Assembly: GCF_017743975.1 (NCBI RefSeq)
Contig: NZ_JAGHRC010000006.1
Span: 62,001-126,000, forward strand
Origin: Ruegeria sp. R14_0
Lineage (GTDB): Bacteria; Pseudomonadota; Alphaproteobacteria; Rhodobacterales; Rhodobacteraceae
DNA length: 64,000 nt
Direction of reading: 5' to 3'
This document shows positions 34,861-43,663 of this stretch, one piece after another (position 1 is the stretch's first letter; every line of letters starts with the position of its first letter). Position numbers and translations under genes: made by a program. The notes beneath the pieces are model-generated. The model saw only the letters and a list, made by a program, of their open reading frames with translations, did no database searches and was not told the origin of the DNA.

Positions 34861-35220
34861 TTACCTAACAATCAGGGGCCGGCGCTTTCCGAATTCCGCG
34901 ACAACTACAGCTACGTCTTCTGCCGCCACGTTGTGTTTTTCCAATGCATCTTTCAACACCGTTTCCAATTCATCGAAATGGACGTGCTTGATGCACAGGT
35001 GAGAATGCAACTGGCGCAGCTGGTTGTCCGTGTAGGACGCCGGGCCGCCAAGAAGCGAAGCAATGAACTTTGTCTGATGATCGACCATACGGCTCATGTC
35101 GACACTGTCGAAAAAGGGCCCGACCTCATCATTGTCCAAGAGTATGTCGTAAAACGAGATCACGATCTTGCTGATCTTTGAAAACCCGCCGTATTTCTCA
35201 AAAAGTGTGCGTTCAGCCAT
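34861..35220 (-). CDS. Group 1 truncated haemoglobin
   Basis: A 119-residue truncated globin of the two-over-two type. ISFYDILL places Tyr24 at position B10, FIASLLGGPASYT is the E-helix/loop segment and LRQLHSHLCIKHVHF gives the proximal His72. These small globins bind oxygen or NO with high affinity. The adenylate cyclase gene follows after three bases, which makes this a two-gene analogue of single-chain globin-coupled sensors. Upstream, a 12-bp stem at 35261-35298 separates it from the methyltransferase gene. Confidence 0.92.
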   Translation of the reverse strand: MAERTLFEKYGGFSKISKIVISFYDILLDNDEVGPFFDSVDMSRMVDHQTKFIASLLGGPASYTDNQLRQLHSHLCIKHVHFDELETVLKDALEKHNVAAEDVAVVVAEFGKRRPLIVR

Positions 35221-35260
35221 CTCAAAACCCTTTTCAAAAATCGGTCAAACAAAGACAATT

Positions 35261-35298
35261 CTCACCGCTCTTTGGCCCAAGGACCTAAGAGCGGTGAG
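35261..35298. terminator. Hairpin between methyltransferase and globin genes
   Basis: CTCACCGCTCTT at 35261-35272 is the exact reverse complement of AAGAGCGGTGAG at 35287-35298, a 12-bp stem with a 14-base loop. It follows the methyltransferase stop (35311) on the transcribed minus strand and precedes the globin start by 40 bases. It probably ends most transcription from the methyltransferase, so globin and cyclase may have their own promoter. Confidence 0.6.
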
Positions 35299-35310
35299 TG
35301 CATCGTTCAT

Positions 35311-36141
35311 TTAGCGGCGCTGGACGATAACCTCAGCATACTCAGACGAAATGCACAGCGAGTCATTGGTCGAGACGTCGAACTTCTCGATCAGTGCCAT
35401 GATGTCGTGGCGCAGTGCCGCCTGCCCTTCTGTATCCAGAGCATCAAAGGCTTTCTGCATCGGTCCATAGAAAGTCCGAAAAAACTCCAGAAAGTGTTCC
35501 GTCGATCTGTAACGGAACATGAAGTTCTTGCGCCGGAATGAAACGATATCGCAATTGGTTCCAAAAGCGTCCTCGACCCAGTCCTGACTTCCCCACAAAG
35601 CCGGAGAATTTACGCCAGCTGGCGGAGGAACATGTTTGCCGATGGTTTTGAACAGCTGGCCAATGAAGCTATCGGGCGTCCAGTTTGCCATACCTATCTT
35701 GCCACCTGTTTTCACAACGCGTTGAAGCTCTGACGCAGATTGCAATTGGTTTGGTGTGAACATCACCCCGAAAGTGGATACGACGGCGTCAAACGATTGA
35801 TCCGTGAAGGGAAGCTTTTCCGCGTCGGCAACCTTGTATGTGACGAACAGACCTTCGGCCTTTGCGCGCTGGCTGCTGGCCTCTAGCAGGGCTTCGACGT
35901 AGTCGGTCGAGGTGACATCGCAAAAGCGCCGTGCAAAGGCGAGTGTGGCGTTGCCGTTTCCTGCCGCGACATCCAGTACTTTGGCGCTTGGCATCATATC
36001 CATGGCCTCGGCAAGTTCTTCTCCGGTGATCTGAAGGGTTACGCCCACTTTGCTGTAATCACCTGATCCCCATGCCACGTTTTGCTTGGCTTTGATTGCT
36101 GCAAAGTCCGTTGTGGAATCGATTGTTGTTTGAATACCCAT
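35311..36141 (-). CDS. Class I SAM-dependent methyltransferase
   Basis: A 276-residue methyltransferase. Motif I is KVLDVAAGNGNATLAFARRF, followed by acidic VTSTDY and then KVADAEKLPFTDQSFDAVVS, the UbiE-like pattern of family Methyltransf_11. Motif IV-like ELQRVVKTGGKIGMANWTPD completes the SAM fold. The substrate is a small molecule of unknown identity. It lies 74 bases after the alpha/beta hydrolase on the same strand, so the two are probably one unit divergent from the histidine kinase gene. Confidence 0.88.
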   Translation of the reverse strand: MGIQTTIDSTTDFAAIKAKQNVAWGSGDYSKVGVTLQITGEELAEAMDMMPSAKVLDVAAGNGNATLAFARRFCDVTSTDYVEALLEASSQRAKAEGLFVTYKVADAEKLPFTDQSFDAVVSTFGVMFTPNQLQSASELQRVVKTGGKIGMANWTPDSFIGQLFKTIGKHVPPPAGVNSPALWGSQDWVEDAFGTNCDIVSFRRKNFMFRYRSTEHFLEFFRTFYGPMQKAFDALDTEGQAALRHDIMALIEKFDVSTNDSLCISSEYAEVIVQRR

Positions 36142-36215
36142 TATTTTTTCCTCTTGGTTTTTTCTGGTCTTTGCCCAGCAGTTGAATTGAAGGCCGCGTT
36201 ATCGAATGCGGGCGG

Positions 36216-37055
36216 TTAAGCAGCTTGCCGTTTGGGCCAGCTGATGTTCACCACGGGCCGCTCAGCGCTGGCCACGTGCTCAAGAATTCTCGAGTTGATC
36301 CACTCTGGCTGGAAAACCGGCGCCATATGCCCAAGCTCTGGCAACAGGGCTATCCGCGAATTTGGTAATGCCTTGGCAATCGCCACTGATGCGCGTTGCG
36401 CGATCTCCGGAGACTCCAGGCCCGTCATCACCAATGCGGGAACCACAAGTCGTGAAAGCTCGGCCAGGTCCCAGGTTTCCGCAAACCCGTTGGCAAAATC
36501 TGTCATGATCGACGTGATCTGCTGCGCAAATCGGGATTGGGCCGCAACGGGCAGCGCATCCCAGAACCCCTCTTCGTTCCAGAAGTCCAGGAAATGACGC
36601 ATCCCTGCTGCGGCATCACCATCTGCAGCGGCTGCCGTCACCATGCCGGACAACATTTGGATTTGCGCAAACAGTTGTTGGCTGACCTCGTCGCCGTGCT
36701 TAAGAAAGTGAAACGCGGCAGGTTCATAGACCGTCAGGCTTTTCACAAGATCAGGACGCATCAGCGCGACCTTGATGGCAATGCCGCCACCGTTGGAATG
36801 TCCGACAAGATGTACCGCGCGGCCCAGGGCCTCAATTTCCCCGATCACGGGAACCGCAGAAACAGCAGCTCCTTTCTGAGAGCTGTCACCGACCAAAGGT
36901 GCTTTGCCATAGCCGGGCAGATCAAAAGCATGAACCTCGAAGCGATCTTCTAGATCGGTAGCCAGTTGGCTCCATTGCGCGCCGTTCGATGCAGAAGAAT
37001 GTAACGCGACAATCGGTGCGTTGGTCATATCTGTTGGTCTGAATGAAATAGTCAT
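36216..37055 (-). CDS. Alpha/beta fold hydrolase
   Basis: A 279-residue hydrolase. IVALHSSASNGAQWSQLATD is the oxyanion-hole region, AFDLPGYGKA the next turn and VHLVGHSNGGG the nucleophile elbow with Ser87; LLPELGHMAPVFQPE near the end contains the histidine. Related proteins are esterases, haloperoxidase-like enzymes or meta-cleavage hydrolases. It is the first gene of the minus-strand unit and faces the hybrid kinase gene across a 247-base region rich in TGAAACA boxes, so it is a probable target of the two-component system. Confidence 0.88.
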   Translation of the reverse strand: MTISFRPTDMTNAPIVALHSSASNGAQWSQLATDLEDRFEVHAFDLPGYGKAPLVGDSSQKGAAVSAVPVIGEIEALGRAVHLVGHSNGGGIAIKVALMRPDLVKSLTVYEPAAFHFLKHGDEVSQQLFAQIQMLSGMVTAAAADGDAAAGMRHFLDFWNEEGFWDALPVAAQSRFAQQITSIMTDFANGFAETWDLAELSRLVVPALVMTGLESPEIAQRASVAIAKALPNSRIALLPELGHMAPVFQPEWINSRILEHVASAERPVVNISWPKRQAA

Positions 37056-37102
37056 CGTACTTACCCAATTGCATTTGCTATGGGCACAAACTGACCTTCC
37101 AT

Positions 37103-37281
37103 TGTTTCAATGTGATTTCTGAAATCGGGGCTTAATGTTTCAGTTGTAGCTCTGTGAAGTGGGTCACACAGCGCGCTATCCGCTTCGAAGACAAACAGGA
37201 TTCCCACTAACACTGGAACGAAACCGCGCAGTCTGAAACAATTGAAACACAAGACGCTGATTTTGAAATGGCACTGAAACA
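37103..37281. promoter_or_regulatory. Cluster of five TGAAACA boxes in the divergent promoter
   Basis: TGAAACA occurs on the plus strand at 37234-37240, 37243-37249 and 37275-37281, and on the minus strand at 37103-37109 and 37136-37142. The first two plus-strand copies are 9 bases apart, as for tandem sites of OmpR-type regulators. The cluster lies between the hydrolase and histidine kinase starts and should be the binding region of the response regulator encoded at 39539. Confidence 0.55.
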
Positions 37282-37302
37282 ATGATATCTTAGAAGATCA
37301 GG

Positions 37303-39546
37303 ATGATGACGGACATGGCAAACGATCTCGAAGAAATCGAGAGGGCAAGAGACCTTCTGCGCGACGCCATTGAGTCTCTCAAGGAGGGGTTCGCCCTCTA
37401 TGATGATGACCGTCGCCTTGTCATGTTTAACCAGCGCTATGCCGAGATGAACAAAGGTATCTCGGACATGCTGAAACCCGGTCTAGATTGGGAAATCCTG
37501 ATGCGCGAGACAGCGCGCCGGGGTATTTACGCCGACGCCATAGGCAACGAACAGCAGTGGGTTTCGGACAGGTTGGCCAATGGGATCGAGTTCATACAGG
37601 ACTTTGAACTGACAGAAACTGACGGACGGACGTATCTGGTTTCTGTACACCCAACCAAACTCGGCGGTTTTGTAGTCACACGCGAAGACATCACCGCCCG
37701 AAAGCAAGCAGACGTCGAAGAGCGGGACGGCGATCTTTTGATCCGAAAGGTATTGGATGCCAGCTCAGCGATTGTGACGATGGCGCGGATTGGCGACGGA
37801 CAATTATTGTATCGCACACCCGCCGCCCGGCAGTTGTTCGGCCCCTCCAGGTCAGCGAAAGAGCATTATCTGAACCCGGAAGAGCGCGCGGATTTTATCA
37901 CGCTGCTCTTGGCCGACGGGCATGTAAATGACTACAAGCTTGATCTGGTGAACGCGCAAGGAAAGACATTTCCCGCCTCAATCTCTTCGCAGTTGATCGA
38001 TTACAAGGGCGAAGAGGTCATCGTAACCAGCATCATCGATCTCACTGTCCAAAAAGAGGCTGACGCCCTTATCCGCCAAGTTATGGAGGCTTACCCGGTC
38101 GCCATTAACATGACGCATGCCGACACGGGCAAAGTGCTTTTCGCCACACCGGAAATCAAGGCGCTGTTCGGAGATAGTGAAAGCTCCAAGTCGTATTATG
38201 CTGACCCCAAGGAACGCGATCGGTATCTGAAGGACCTGCGACACGCGGGTTCGCTTAAAGACAGGCGCATGAAATTCATCGACATTAATGGACGAACATT
38301 TTGGGGCGCGGATTCTTCGCGCCTTATCCAGTTCAATGGCGAAGAAGTCATCGTCTCTAATACGCGCGATCTGACAGACGAGCTGGCAATTGAAGCCGAG
38401 CTTGAAAAGCAGCGACAGTTGGTGTTCCAAAACGAAAAGATGTCCGCCCTTGGAGAGCTACTTGCAGGCGTTGCGCATGAGCTTAACAACCCCCTTTCAG
38501 TTGTTGTTGGCCACGCGCTCATGCTGAAAGAAGAGATCAACGACCCCGGTTTGACTGTCAGGATAGAGAAGATAGGTAGCGCCGCAGAACGGTGCGCGAA
38601 GATCGTGAAGACTTTTCTGGCAATGGCACGTCAGCAACCCAGCAAGATCGAGCAGGTCGATGTGCCCAGCTTGATCGAAACAGCAGCCGATGTCGCGGGC
38701 TATGGCAGTAAATTCGATGAAATCCAGATCACCCTCTCCCTGCCCGCCGATATTCCCCCAATTGCCGGGGACGCTGATCAGCTGACGCAAGTCATCCTCA
38801 ACCTGATTATCAATGCCGAGCAGGCCATGACCTCAACCAACACTGGCGACCAGATCACGATATCAGCCGAAAACAAGCCGAACACAGAAATGGTAGAGAT
38901 TACGGTCAAGGATAATGGACCCGGAATCCCCAAAGCCATTCGCCCCCGCATATTTGAACCGTTTTTCACCACGAAAGAAGTCGGCGACGGGACCGGGATC
39001 GGATTGGCGTTCTGTCATCGCATTGTCCTGTCTCACGGTGGCCAGATCAGGTTGGACCAGACCGATAACACCGGTACTTGCTTTCGGATTTTCCTACCCG
39101 TGGCAGTGCCGCAGATAGATGACAATGATGAGCCGATCGAAACCCCTTCGTCCCCTGTTAAGCAACGTGTCTTGGTCGTGGATGATGAGGTGGAAGTGGG
39201 TGAGTTGAACGCTGAAATCCTTAGAAGAGAAGGGTTTCACGTCGATTTCGTCTCGTCCGGTCAAGAGGCACTGCACCACCTGCAGGCTGCCAAATACGAT
39301 GTATTTCTGAGTGATCTGAATATGCCGGGTGTTGACGGACGCAAAATTTACGAAGCGTTGGTAACGCGTTTCCCCGATATGCTGACACGCACGGCGTATA
39401 TTACCGGTGACACGATGGGAGAAAACTCGCTGGGTCTACTCAAAGAGTCCGATCTTCCTTTCCTGGAAAAACCTGTCTCACCCTCAGAGCTCAGAGCGCT
39501 TGTCGGAAGGCTGCTCACCGGCCAGGAAGACGAAACTGATGGATGA
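37303..39546 (+). CDS. Hybrid sensor histidine kinase (PAS repeats, HisKA, HATPase, receiver)
   Basis: A 747-residue hybrid kinase with no membrane helices, so it senses inside the cell. Up to three PAS-like modules lie in residues about 15-355 (GFALYDDDRRLVMFNQRYAE, then two related repeats each with DLRHAG/ALIRQVMEAYPV-like spacing). HisKA has LAGVAHELNNPLSVVVGHAL with phosphorylated His392; HATPase follows with VILNLIINAEQAM, DNGPGIP and GTGIGLAF. A receiver domain begins near residue 625 (RVLVVDDEVEVGE) with Asp671 in LSDLNMPGVDG. Its stop overlaps the response regulator start by 8 bases. The PAS modules could read redox or ligand state; no haem site is evident. Confidence 0.92.
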   Translation: MMTDMANDLEEIERARDLLRDAIESLKEGFALYDDDRRLVMFNQRYAEMNKGISDMLKPGLDWEILMRETARRGIYADAIGNEQQWVSDRLANGIEFIQDFELTETDGRTYLVSVHPTKLGGFVVTREDITARKQADVEERDGDLLIRKVLDASSAIVTMARIGDGQLLYRTPAARQLFGPSRSAKEHYLNPEERADFITLLLADGHVNDYKLDLVNAQGKTFPASISSQLIDYKGEEVIVTSIIDLTVQKEADALIRQVMEAYPVAINMTHADTGKVLFATPEIKALFGDSESSKSYYADPKERDRYLKDLRHAGSLKDRRMKFIDINGRTFWGADSSRLIQFNGEEVIVSNTRDLTDELAIEAELEKQRQLVFQNEKMSALGELLAGVAHELNNPLSVVVGHALMLKEEINDPGLTVRIEKIGSAAERCAKIVKTFLAMARQQPSKIEQVDVPSLIETAADVAGYGSKFDEIQITLSLPADIPPIAGDADQLTQVILNLIINAEQAMTSTNTGDQITISAENKPNTEMVEITVKDNGPGIPKAIRPRIFEPFFTTKEVGDGTGIGLAFCHRIVLSHGGQIRLDQTDNTGTCFRIFLPVAVPQIDDNDEPIETPSSPVKQRVLVVDDEVEVGELNAEILRREGFHVDFVSSGQEALHHLQAAKYDVFLSDLNMPGVDGRKIYEALVTRFPDMLTRTAYITGDTMGENSLGLLKESDLPFLEKPVSPSELRALVGRLLTGQEDETDG

Positions 39547-40252
39547 TCAAAAGGCGCATATCCTGGTTTGCGATGATGAGATTGACGTGCGCGAAATGCT
39601 TCAGGAATACCTGAACAAACGCGGCTATAAGGTCTCGGCAGCCTCAGGCGGTGGAGAACTTCGCGCCATCGTTTCAGCCCAAACTGTGGATGCCATAATC
39701 ATGGACATCAACATGCCAAAGGAAGATGGCCTTTCCATTCTCAGATCTCTTCGCCCCGAAAACGCGACGCCGGTGATCATGCTCACGGCGGCGGGCGATG
39801 TTGTGGATCGGATTATCGGCTTAGAAATGGGGGCCGACGATTATCTGGGCAAACCCGTCGACCTTCGAGAGCTTGAGGCCCGGATCAAGGCAGTCCTGCG
39901 TCGCAGCGCCATCAATGAAACGGCATCCGTCGCAACCGCTGACAATGATGGAGCGCGTTTCGGGGACTATACGTTGGACAAAAAAGCCGCGAAGCTGCTT
40001 GCCCTGGACGGGTCCGAGGTCCAGCTGACTGCGATGGAATACAGTTTGCTCAAGGTGTTTTCAGATAACAAAGGACGCGTGTTGAATCGGGACCAGCTTT
40101 TGGAACAAGCGCATGACCGGTCGTGGGACCCCTTTGACCGCAGTATCGACATACGGATATCCAGATTGCGCCGAAAACTCGAAACCAACCCCGAAAAGCC
40201 GGAAATCATCAGAACCGTTCGCGGAATTGGATACTTGTACGATCCAAAGTAA
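39539..40252 (+). CDS. OmpR/PhoB-family response regulator
   Basis: A 237-residue response regulator. The receiver starts HILVCDDEIDVREMLQEYLN, with acceptor Asp56 in IIMDINMPKEDG and the LGKPVDLRELEARI lysine switch. The C-terminal winged helix contains VQLTAMEYSLLKVFSDNKGR and DRSIDIRISRLRRKLETNPE, the OmpR/PhoB DNA-binding signature. The ATG at 39539 overlaps the kinase stop by 8 bases; the frame extends upstream only into the kinase. It is the natural partner of that kinase and the candidate binder of the TGAAACA boxes. Confidence 0.94.
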   Translation: MDDQKAHILVCDDEIDVREMLQEYLNKRGYKVSAASGGGELRAIVSAQTVDAIIMDINMPKEDGLSILRSLRPENATPVIMLTAAGDVVDRIIGLEMGADDYLGKPVDLRELEARIKAVLRRSAINETASVATADNDGARFGDYTLDKKAAKLLALDGSEVQLTAMEYSLLKVFSDNKGRVLNRDQLLEQAHDRSWDPFDRSIDIRISRLRRKLETNPEKPEIIRTVRGIGYLYDPK

Positions 40253-40356
40253 ACTTGGTTGTCGATCTCAAATTTAAGCTGTTCAACTCCGTTCAGCGAG
40301 TGGTTGGCCCGCGATCCGATTGTTTGCTGACAACGTAGCGAACGACCCATTGCTGC

Positions 40357-40452
40357 AACCTATTTTTGGTCACTCTTGGCAACACTGTCGGCGGGGTGGG
40401 AGGAGTGGCCTTGGCCTATTGGTTTGCATTTCTTGGCAGTAACAAACAGTAA
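40357..40452 (+). pseudogene. C-terminal fragment of a formate/nitrite transporter (FNT) gene
   Basis: The frame reads NLFLVTLGNTVGGVGGVALA then YWFAFLGSNKQ and a stop. FNT channels end in a nearly identical pattern (NLxPVTLGNxVGGxxxVxxxYWF), their last helix. The preceding five helices are missing. This is the tail of a deleted channel gene of the FocA/NirC type. Confidence 0.6.
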
Positions 40453-40748
40453 AAGCCGGGTTTCGAGGATACCCTCCCGATACAGTCAAGGCGACTGTCA
40501 TTGCGCCGAGTGATAACGGCAAAGTGATCTTTGGCGACGAGACGGACAACCACCGCATTCGCCCTCGTCCCGATACTTTCCTAAATGTGTTCGAACCGCG
40601 AGGCAGCGTCCGGGCATTTCAGCGGCGTAGGAATGTTGTGACCCAACACTAAGTGCGGCGTATCACAGCTCGGCACTTTAAGGGCCGCCGGCTCGTCTTT
40701 GTAAAAACCACTTTGTGAGCATTGCAGTCATTGGAACATCACGCAGAA

Positions 40749-40823
40749 CGGCCCAAAGGAGACATTCAGAGTACCGTGCGGATGCCGCATCGGCAGCCCG
40801 CATTACCGCCATTCGCTGCATGA
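40749..40823. repeat. Dispersed intergenic repeat, copy 1 (upstream of DUF1963 gene)
   Basis: CGGCCCAAAGGAGACATTCA at 40749-40768 matches 16 of 20 bases at 42706-42725. In both copies the 10-mer GCAGCCCGCA follows with the same 44-base spacing (40793 and 42750), and then a CATTCGC/CATTTCGC segment. The conserved spacing shows common origin. Confidence 0.6.
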
Positions 40824-41024
40824 GCCAATCCAGAAGCCTCTCCAACTCATCTTGCACGGACTAAAGCATTGGATCGTTGCATATTGAGCAGCGAAGTATT
40901 GGGCAAAATCCGATCCCATTTGGCATATGTACAACAGGCACCTTTAGCGGATTGGTTGATCGCTGGATTTCACCCTTCGGTTGAAACTAGGGTGCCGTAT
41001 TGTATCAGCAATCGGGTATGGAAA

Positions 41025-42551
41025 ATGCAGCGTCTTTATCAGCTCATTCAATATGTTGCACCAATCGTTGGGCTTGCGGGCATCACAATGATTATCATCG
41101 GTGTTCAAGGGGCACCGCGGAACTGGACGCTGGTCCAGCAAAGCCTACCACTCGTGATTTTAGCACTTGTTTTCCGGCCACAGCGTGGCCATCCAATGTA
41201 CGATCTAATGGGCATGCAGGGCCGCTCTCGCAGGCCAGCAGTAAAGCCTGAAGACACTCCCGAAGCAAAAGAAGCCAAGGCTTTTCTTGCCGAGGTTATG
41301 GAACAGAACTTGGCCGTTTTGGCGCACGAGCCAGGTGATTTGGCGCACCATACCGCACCCGCAAAATTGGTTCCGCTACTGCCTGGAGCTAAAGAGCGAA
41401 GCCGAAGCTGGATTGGGGGTGCCCCTATGCTGCCTGAAGATATGGAATGGCCCCAGGTTAACAGCCTACCGATGCTGTTTGTTGCACAGGTTGCGCTTGA
41501 TGAGCTGCCTGAGGGCATCTGGGGCGGTTTGGCGCCGCGCGATGGCTGGCTGGCTTTCTTTATGCCGTCAGAAGGGCGTGTAGATGATGACTCCCGCGTC
41601 TTTCACCTGACCGGCCCGGTTGAGCCGCGTGATTGGCCGGACGTGCCCCATTCTTTCTATTTTGGTACAAGCGGCGACAAAGCACGGGAGGCTCTGGCGG
41701 CGGTGGGATTCTCTGTTGCCCCGCATCCTCCGCGCTTTCCAGTGGCTGTCCAGCGCCATGAAGGGTCGACGGAAAGAAGGCGCTCGGTCGAAGCCGATGA
41801 CAATCAGCGCTTTGCCATCCAGGAAGACTATGATCCTCGGTCTTTGATATATCGTCCATTCGACACCATCAGCGCCCGTGGCTTTGTTGCCAGCCTGCTG
41901 GCCGGTCAGCATCAAGCATTGAAAATTCTGGCCGGAGACATCGAACGAACAGAGCGCAATCTGCAAAAAAGTGAAAACGCAGAGGACCAGGCGGAAATGC
42001 GGAAAAGCCTTGCGAACGATCAGCAGGAACGTGCAACCCGCGACGCGGCAGTCGCCGCTCTTGAGGACGTCCATAGCAGGCTTGTGGCAAGACCGGACAG
42101 TTTGCTGGACACGGGCGCGACAGACGCTTTGATTGCCGAACTCGACCAGATTGAAATTCGCCGCCCCCAAAGAACCGATGACGGGACTAAATGGATATCA
42201 CACTCTGTAATCGACGAGTTTTGGGCGCGTTCAGTCAGCCGAGAAGTCTTCGAAATACAGCTGCAAGAAGCCATGCGCACACACCCCGAGCGCGTATCCG
42301 ATTCAACAAGGGCTCGCTATGAAAGGCTCTGGCGTTTTGACCAAGAACACCAATACGCCACTATGGGAGGTCCCGTGCATAGCGGCTTCATCTACTCGCG
42401 CGCGCGCAATCCCGCCTTTCTTTTGGAGGTTCCCTCAAGTGATCTTGTGGGCTGGATGTTTGGCGATGTCGCAAGCCTTGGTATGTTCATTGATCCAAGT
42501 GACATGAAGGCTGGCCGCTGGGACAAAGCCTGGGGTGATATTCTCAACTGA
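41025..42551 (+). CDS. DUF1963 domain-containing protein (YwqG-like) with N-terminal membrane anchor
   Basis: A 508-residue protein. After a basic start (MQRLYQLIQYVAPIVGLAGI) there are one or two hydrophobic helices up to about residue 45, so it is probably membrane-anchored. The central part (residues about 110-450) is the DUF1963/YwqG fold: RSRSWIGGAPMLPEDMEWPQ and LPMLFVAQVALDELP are its markers, interrupted by a long charged helix (IERTERNLQKSENAEDQAEM). The end GWMFGDVASLGMFIDPSDMK restores the fold. Function of the family is unknown. I chose the ATG at 41025; the longer frame to 40869 extends into repeat DNA. Copies of the same repeat lie on both sides of this gene. Confidence 0.82.
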   Translation: MQRLYQLIQYVAPIVGLAGITMIIIGVQGAPRNWTLVQQSLPLVILALVFRPQRGHPMYDLMGMQGRSRRPAVKPEDTPEAKEAKAFLAEVMEQNLAVLAHEPGDLAHHTAPAKLVPLLPGAKERSRSWIGGAPMLPEDMEWPQVNSLPMLFVAQVALDELPEGIWGGLAPRDGWLAFFMPSEGRVDDDSRVFHLTGPVEPRDWPDVPHSFYFGTSGDKAREALAAVGFSVAPHPPRFPVAVQRHEGSTERRRSVEADDNQRFAIQEDYDPRSLIYRPFDTISARGFVASLLAGQHQALKILAGDIERTERNLQKSENAEDQAEMRKSLANDQQERATRDAAVAALEDVHSRLVARPDSLLDTGATDALIAELDQIEIRRPQRTDDGTKWISHSVIDEFWARSVSREVFEIQLQEAMRTHPERVSDSTRARYERLWRFDQEHQYATMGGPVHSGFIYSRARNPAFLLEVPSSDLVGWMFGDVASLGMFIDPSDMKAGRWDKAWGDILN

Positions 42552-43018
42552 GAACAACCAGGTGAAGTTTGCCTGTGTAGTGTTGCATTGATCGGGTTTC
42601 AAAATACTTGCTGTTGTTTGTCGCTCAGCGCTCGTCAATATCAACTCATTTCGAGTTGGAGCCAATGCGGAATTTCCCCATCCGATTGCGCTTGACCGTT
42701 GAGGGCGGCCCAGAGCCGACATTGAACAATGCCTGGAAACACTGCATTCGCAGCCCGCAAACCTGCATTTCGCCGAGCGCGTTAATTCAAGGCTCAACTG
42801 AATTTGCAGATCACACAACAACACTGGGTTTCGACTCTTGGTAAAAAGACCCACCGATGATTGTTCAAAGCGGGATATGGTGGCGCCGATCTGTATACTG
42901 TAGTCGGTCGTTGTTCACCTCCAAACAGGCTTTGCCGCGCTATGGCCCAACGTCATTGGCCTGCCTTTTTAGCAACAAGCAGTATCTATGTACGGCGCAA
43001 TCAAGATGAGAATATGCG
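42552..43018. other. Intergenic gap containing repeat copy 2
   Basis: About 470 bases between the DUF1963 and GST genes. The middle (42706-42781) is the second copy of the dispersed repeat. I see no gene. The GST promoter should be in the last 100 bases. Confidence 0.45.
42706..42781. repeat. Dispersed intergenic repeat, copy 2 (downstream of DUF1963 gene)
   Basis: CGGCCCAGAGCCGACATTGA at 42706-42725, then GCAGCCCGCA at 42750-42759, then a CATTTCGC segment. It is a direct copy of the element at 40749-40823 in the same orientation. Confidence 0.6.
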
Positions 43019-43663
43019 ATGTTGACTATCTACGGCAGGACAACCTCCAGCAATGTGCAGGCCGCTATGTGGTTGGTCGCTGAACTGGGCATCGATTTCA
43101 AAAGATATGACGTGGGTGGCGAATTCGGCGGCAATCGGGAGCCTCAGTTTCTGGCGAAGAACCCGATGGGCCGGGTGCCAGTGATCGAAGACAAACACGT
43201 CACTCTTTTTGAGAGTCAGGCTATCTTGCGCTATCTCGCGGCAAAGCATAGGGCAACAGACCTGTGGCCCGAGAGGCCCGCCCAACGGGCGCCTATTGAT
43301 CAATGGATGGAATGGTCCAAAGTGAATGTGGCTCCTGTTCTAATCTATAAAGTTTTTTGGCAACTTGTGCGCACCAACAAGGCGTACCGGGACATGGACC
43401 GCCTTTCCGAGGGTATTGAGGAGTTGCAAATGCTGATGCCAATCGCCGAGGCCCAGATAAAACGCCACGGATGGTTGGCGGGTCCTAAGATGTCCCTTGC
43501 CGACATCTCTTTTGGCACGCAACTATTTCGCTACTTTACAGTCCCGTTCGATCGATCGGACTTACCGGCCTTGCGCGCCTACTACGACCGGTTGTGCACG
43601 CGCCCGGCTTACGCCGAGCACGTGATGGTATCCTACGAGTCGTTGCGAGTCCCGGGCGCTTGA
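43019..43663 (+). CDS. Glutathione S-transferase family protein
   Basis: A 214-residue GST. The thioredoxin-like N-terminal domain opens MLTIYGRTTSSNVQAAMWLV (the Ser pair near residue 9-10 is the likely thiol-activating residue) and has the cis-proline NPMGRVPVIED and glutathione-binding FESQAILRYLA. The all-helical C-terminal domain carries GPKMSLADISFGTQLFRY with the conserved N-capping Ser-x-x-Asp. Length is normal. It conjugates or isomerises electrophiles with glutathione. It converges on the PrpD-like gene with no gap and is not clearly tied to it. Confidence 0.9.
   Translation: MLTIYGRTTSSNVQAAMWLVAELGIDFKRYDVGGEFGGNREPQFLAKNPMGRVPVIEDKHVTLFESQAILRYLAAKHRATDLWPERPAQRAPIDQWMEWSKVNVAPVLIYKVFWQLVRTNKAYRDMDRLSEGIEELQMLMPIAEAQIKRHGWLAGPKMSLADISFGTQLFRYFTVPFDRSDLPALRAYYDRLCTRPAYAEHVMVSYESLRVPGA

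Larger units (their letters stand above)
40253..41024. other. Gap with gene debris and a dispersed repeat
   Basis: About 770 bases. It contains the C-terminal fragment of an FNT-type channel gene (40357-40452), a following open stretch of about 65 codons (ATVIAPSDNGKVIFGDETDN near 40490-40550) that looks protein-like but is unrecognised and has no start, and a copy of the dispersed repeat at 40749-40823. The promoter of the DUF1963 gene must be at its right end. Confidence 0.45.

Noticed and set aside
37103..37281. Considering the TGAAACA cluster as a promoter of a small RNA
   Set aside because: No terminator or conserved stem follows within the 250-base region; regulator binding is the simpler reading.
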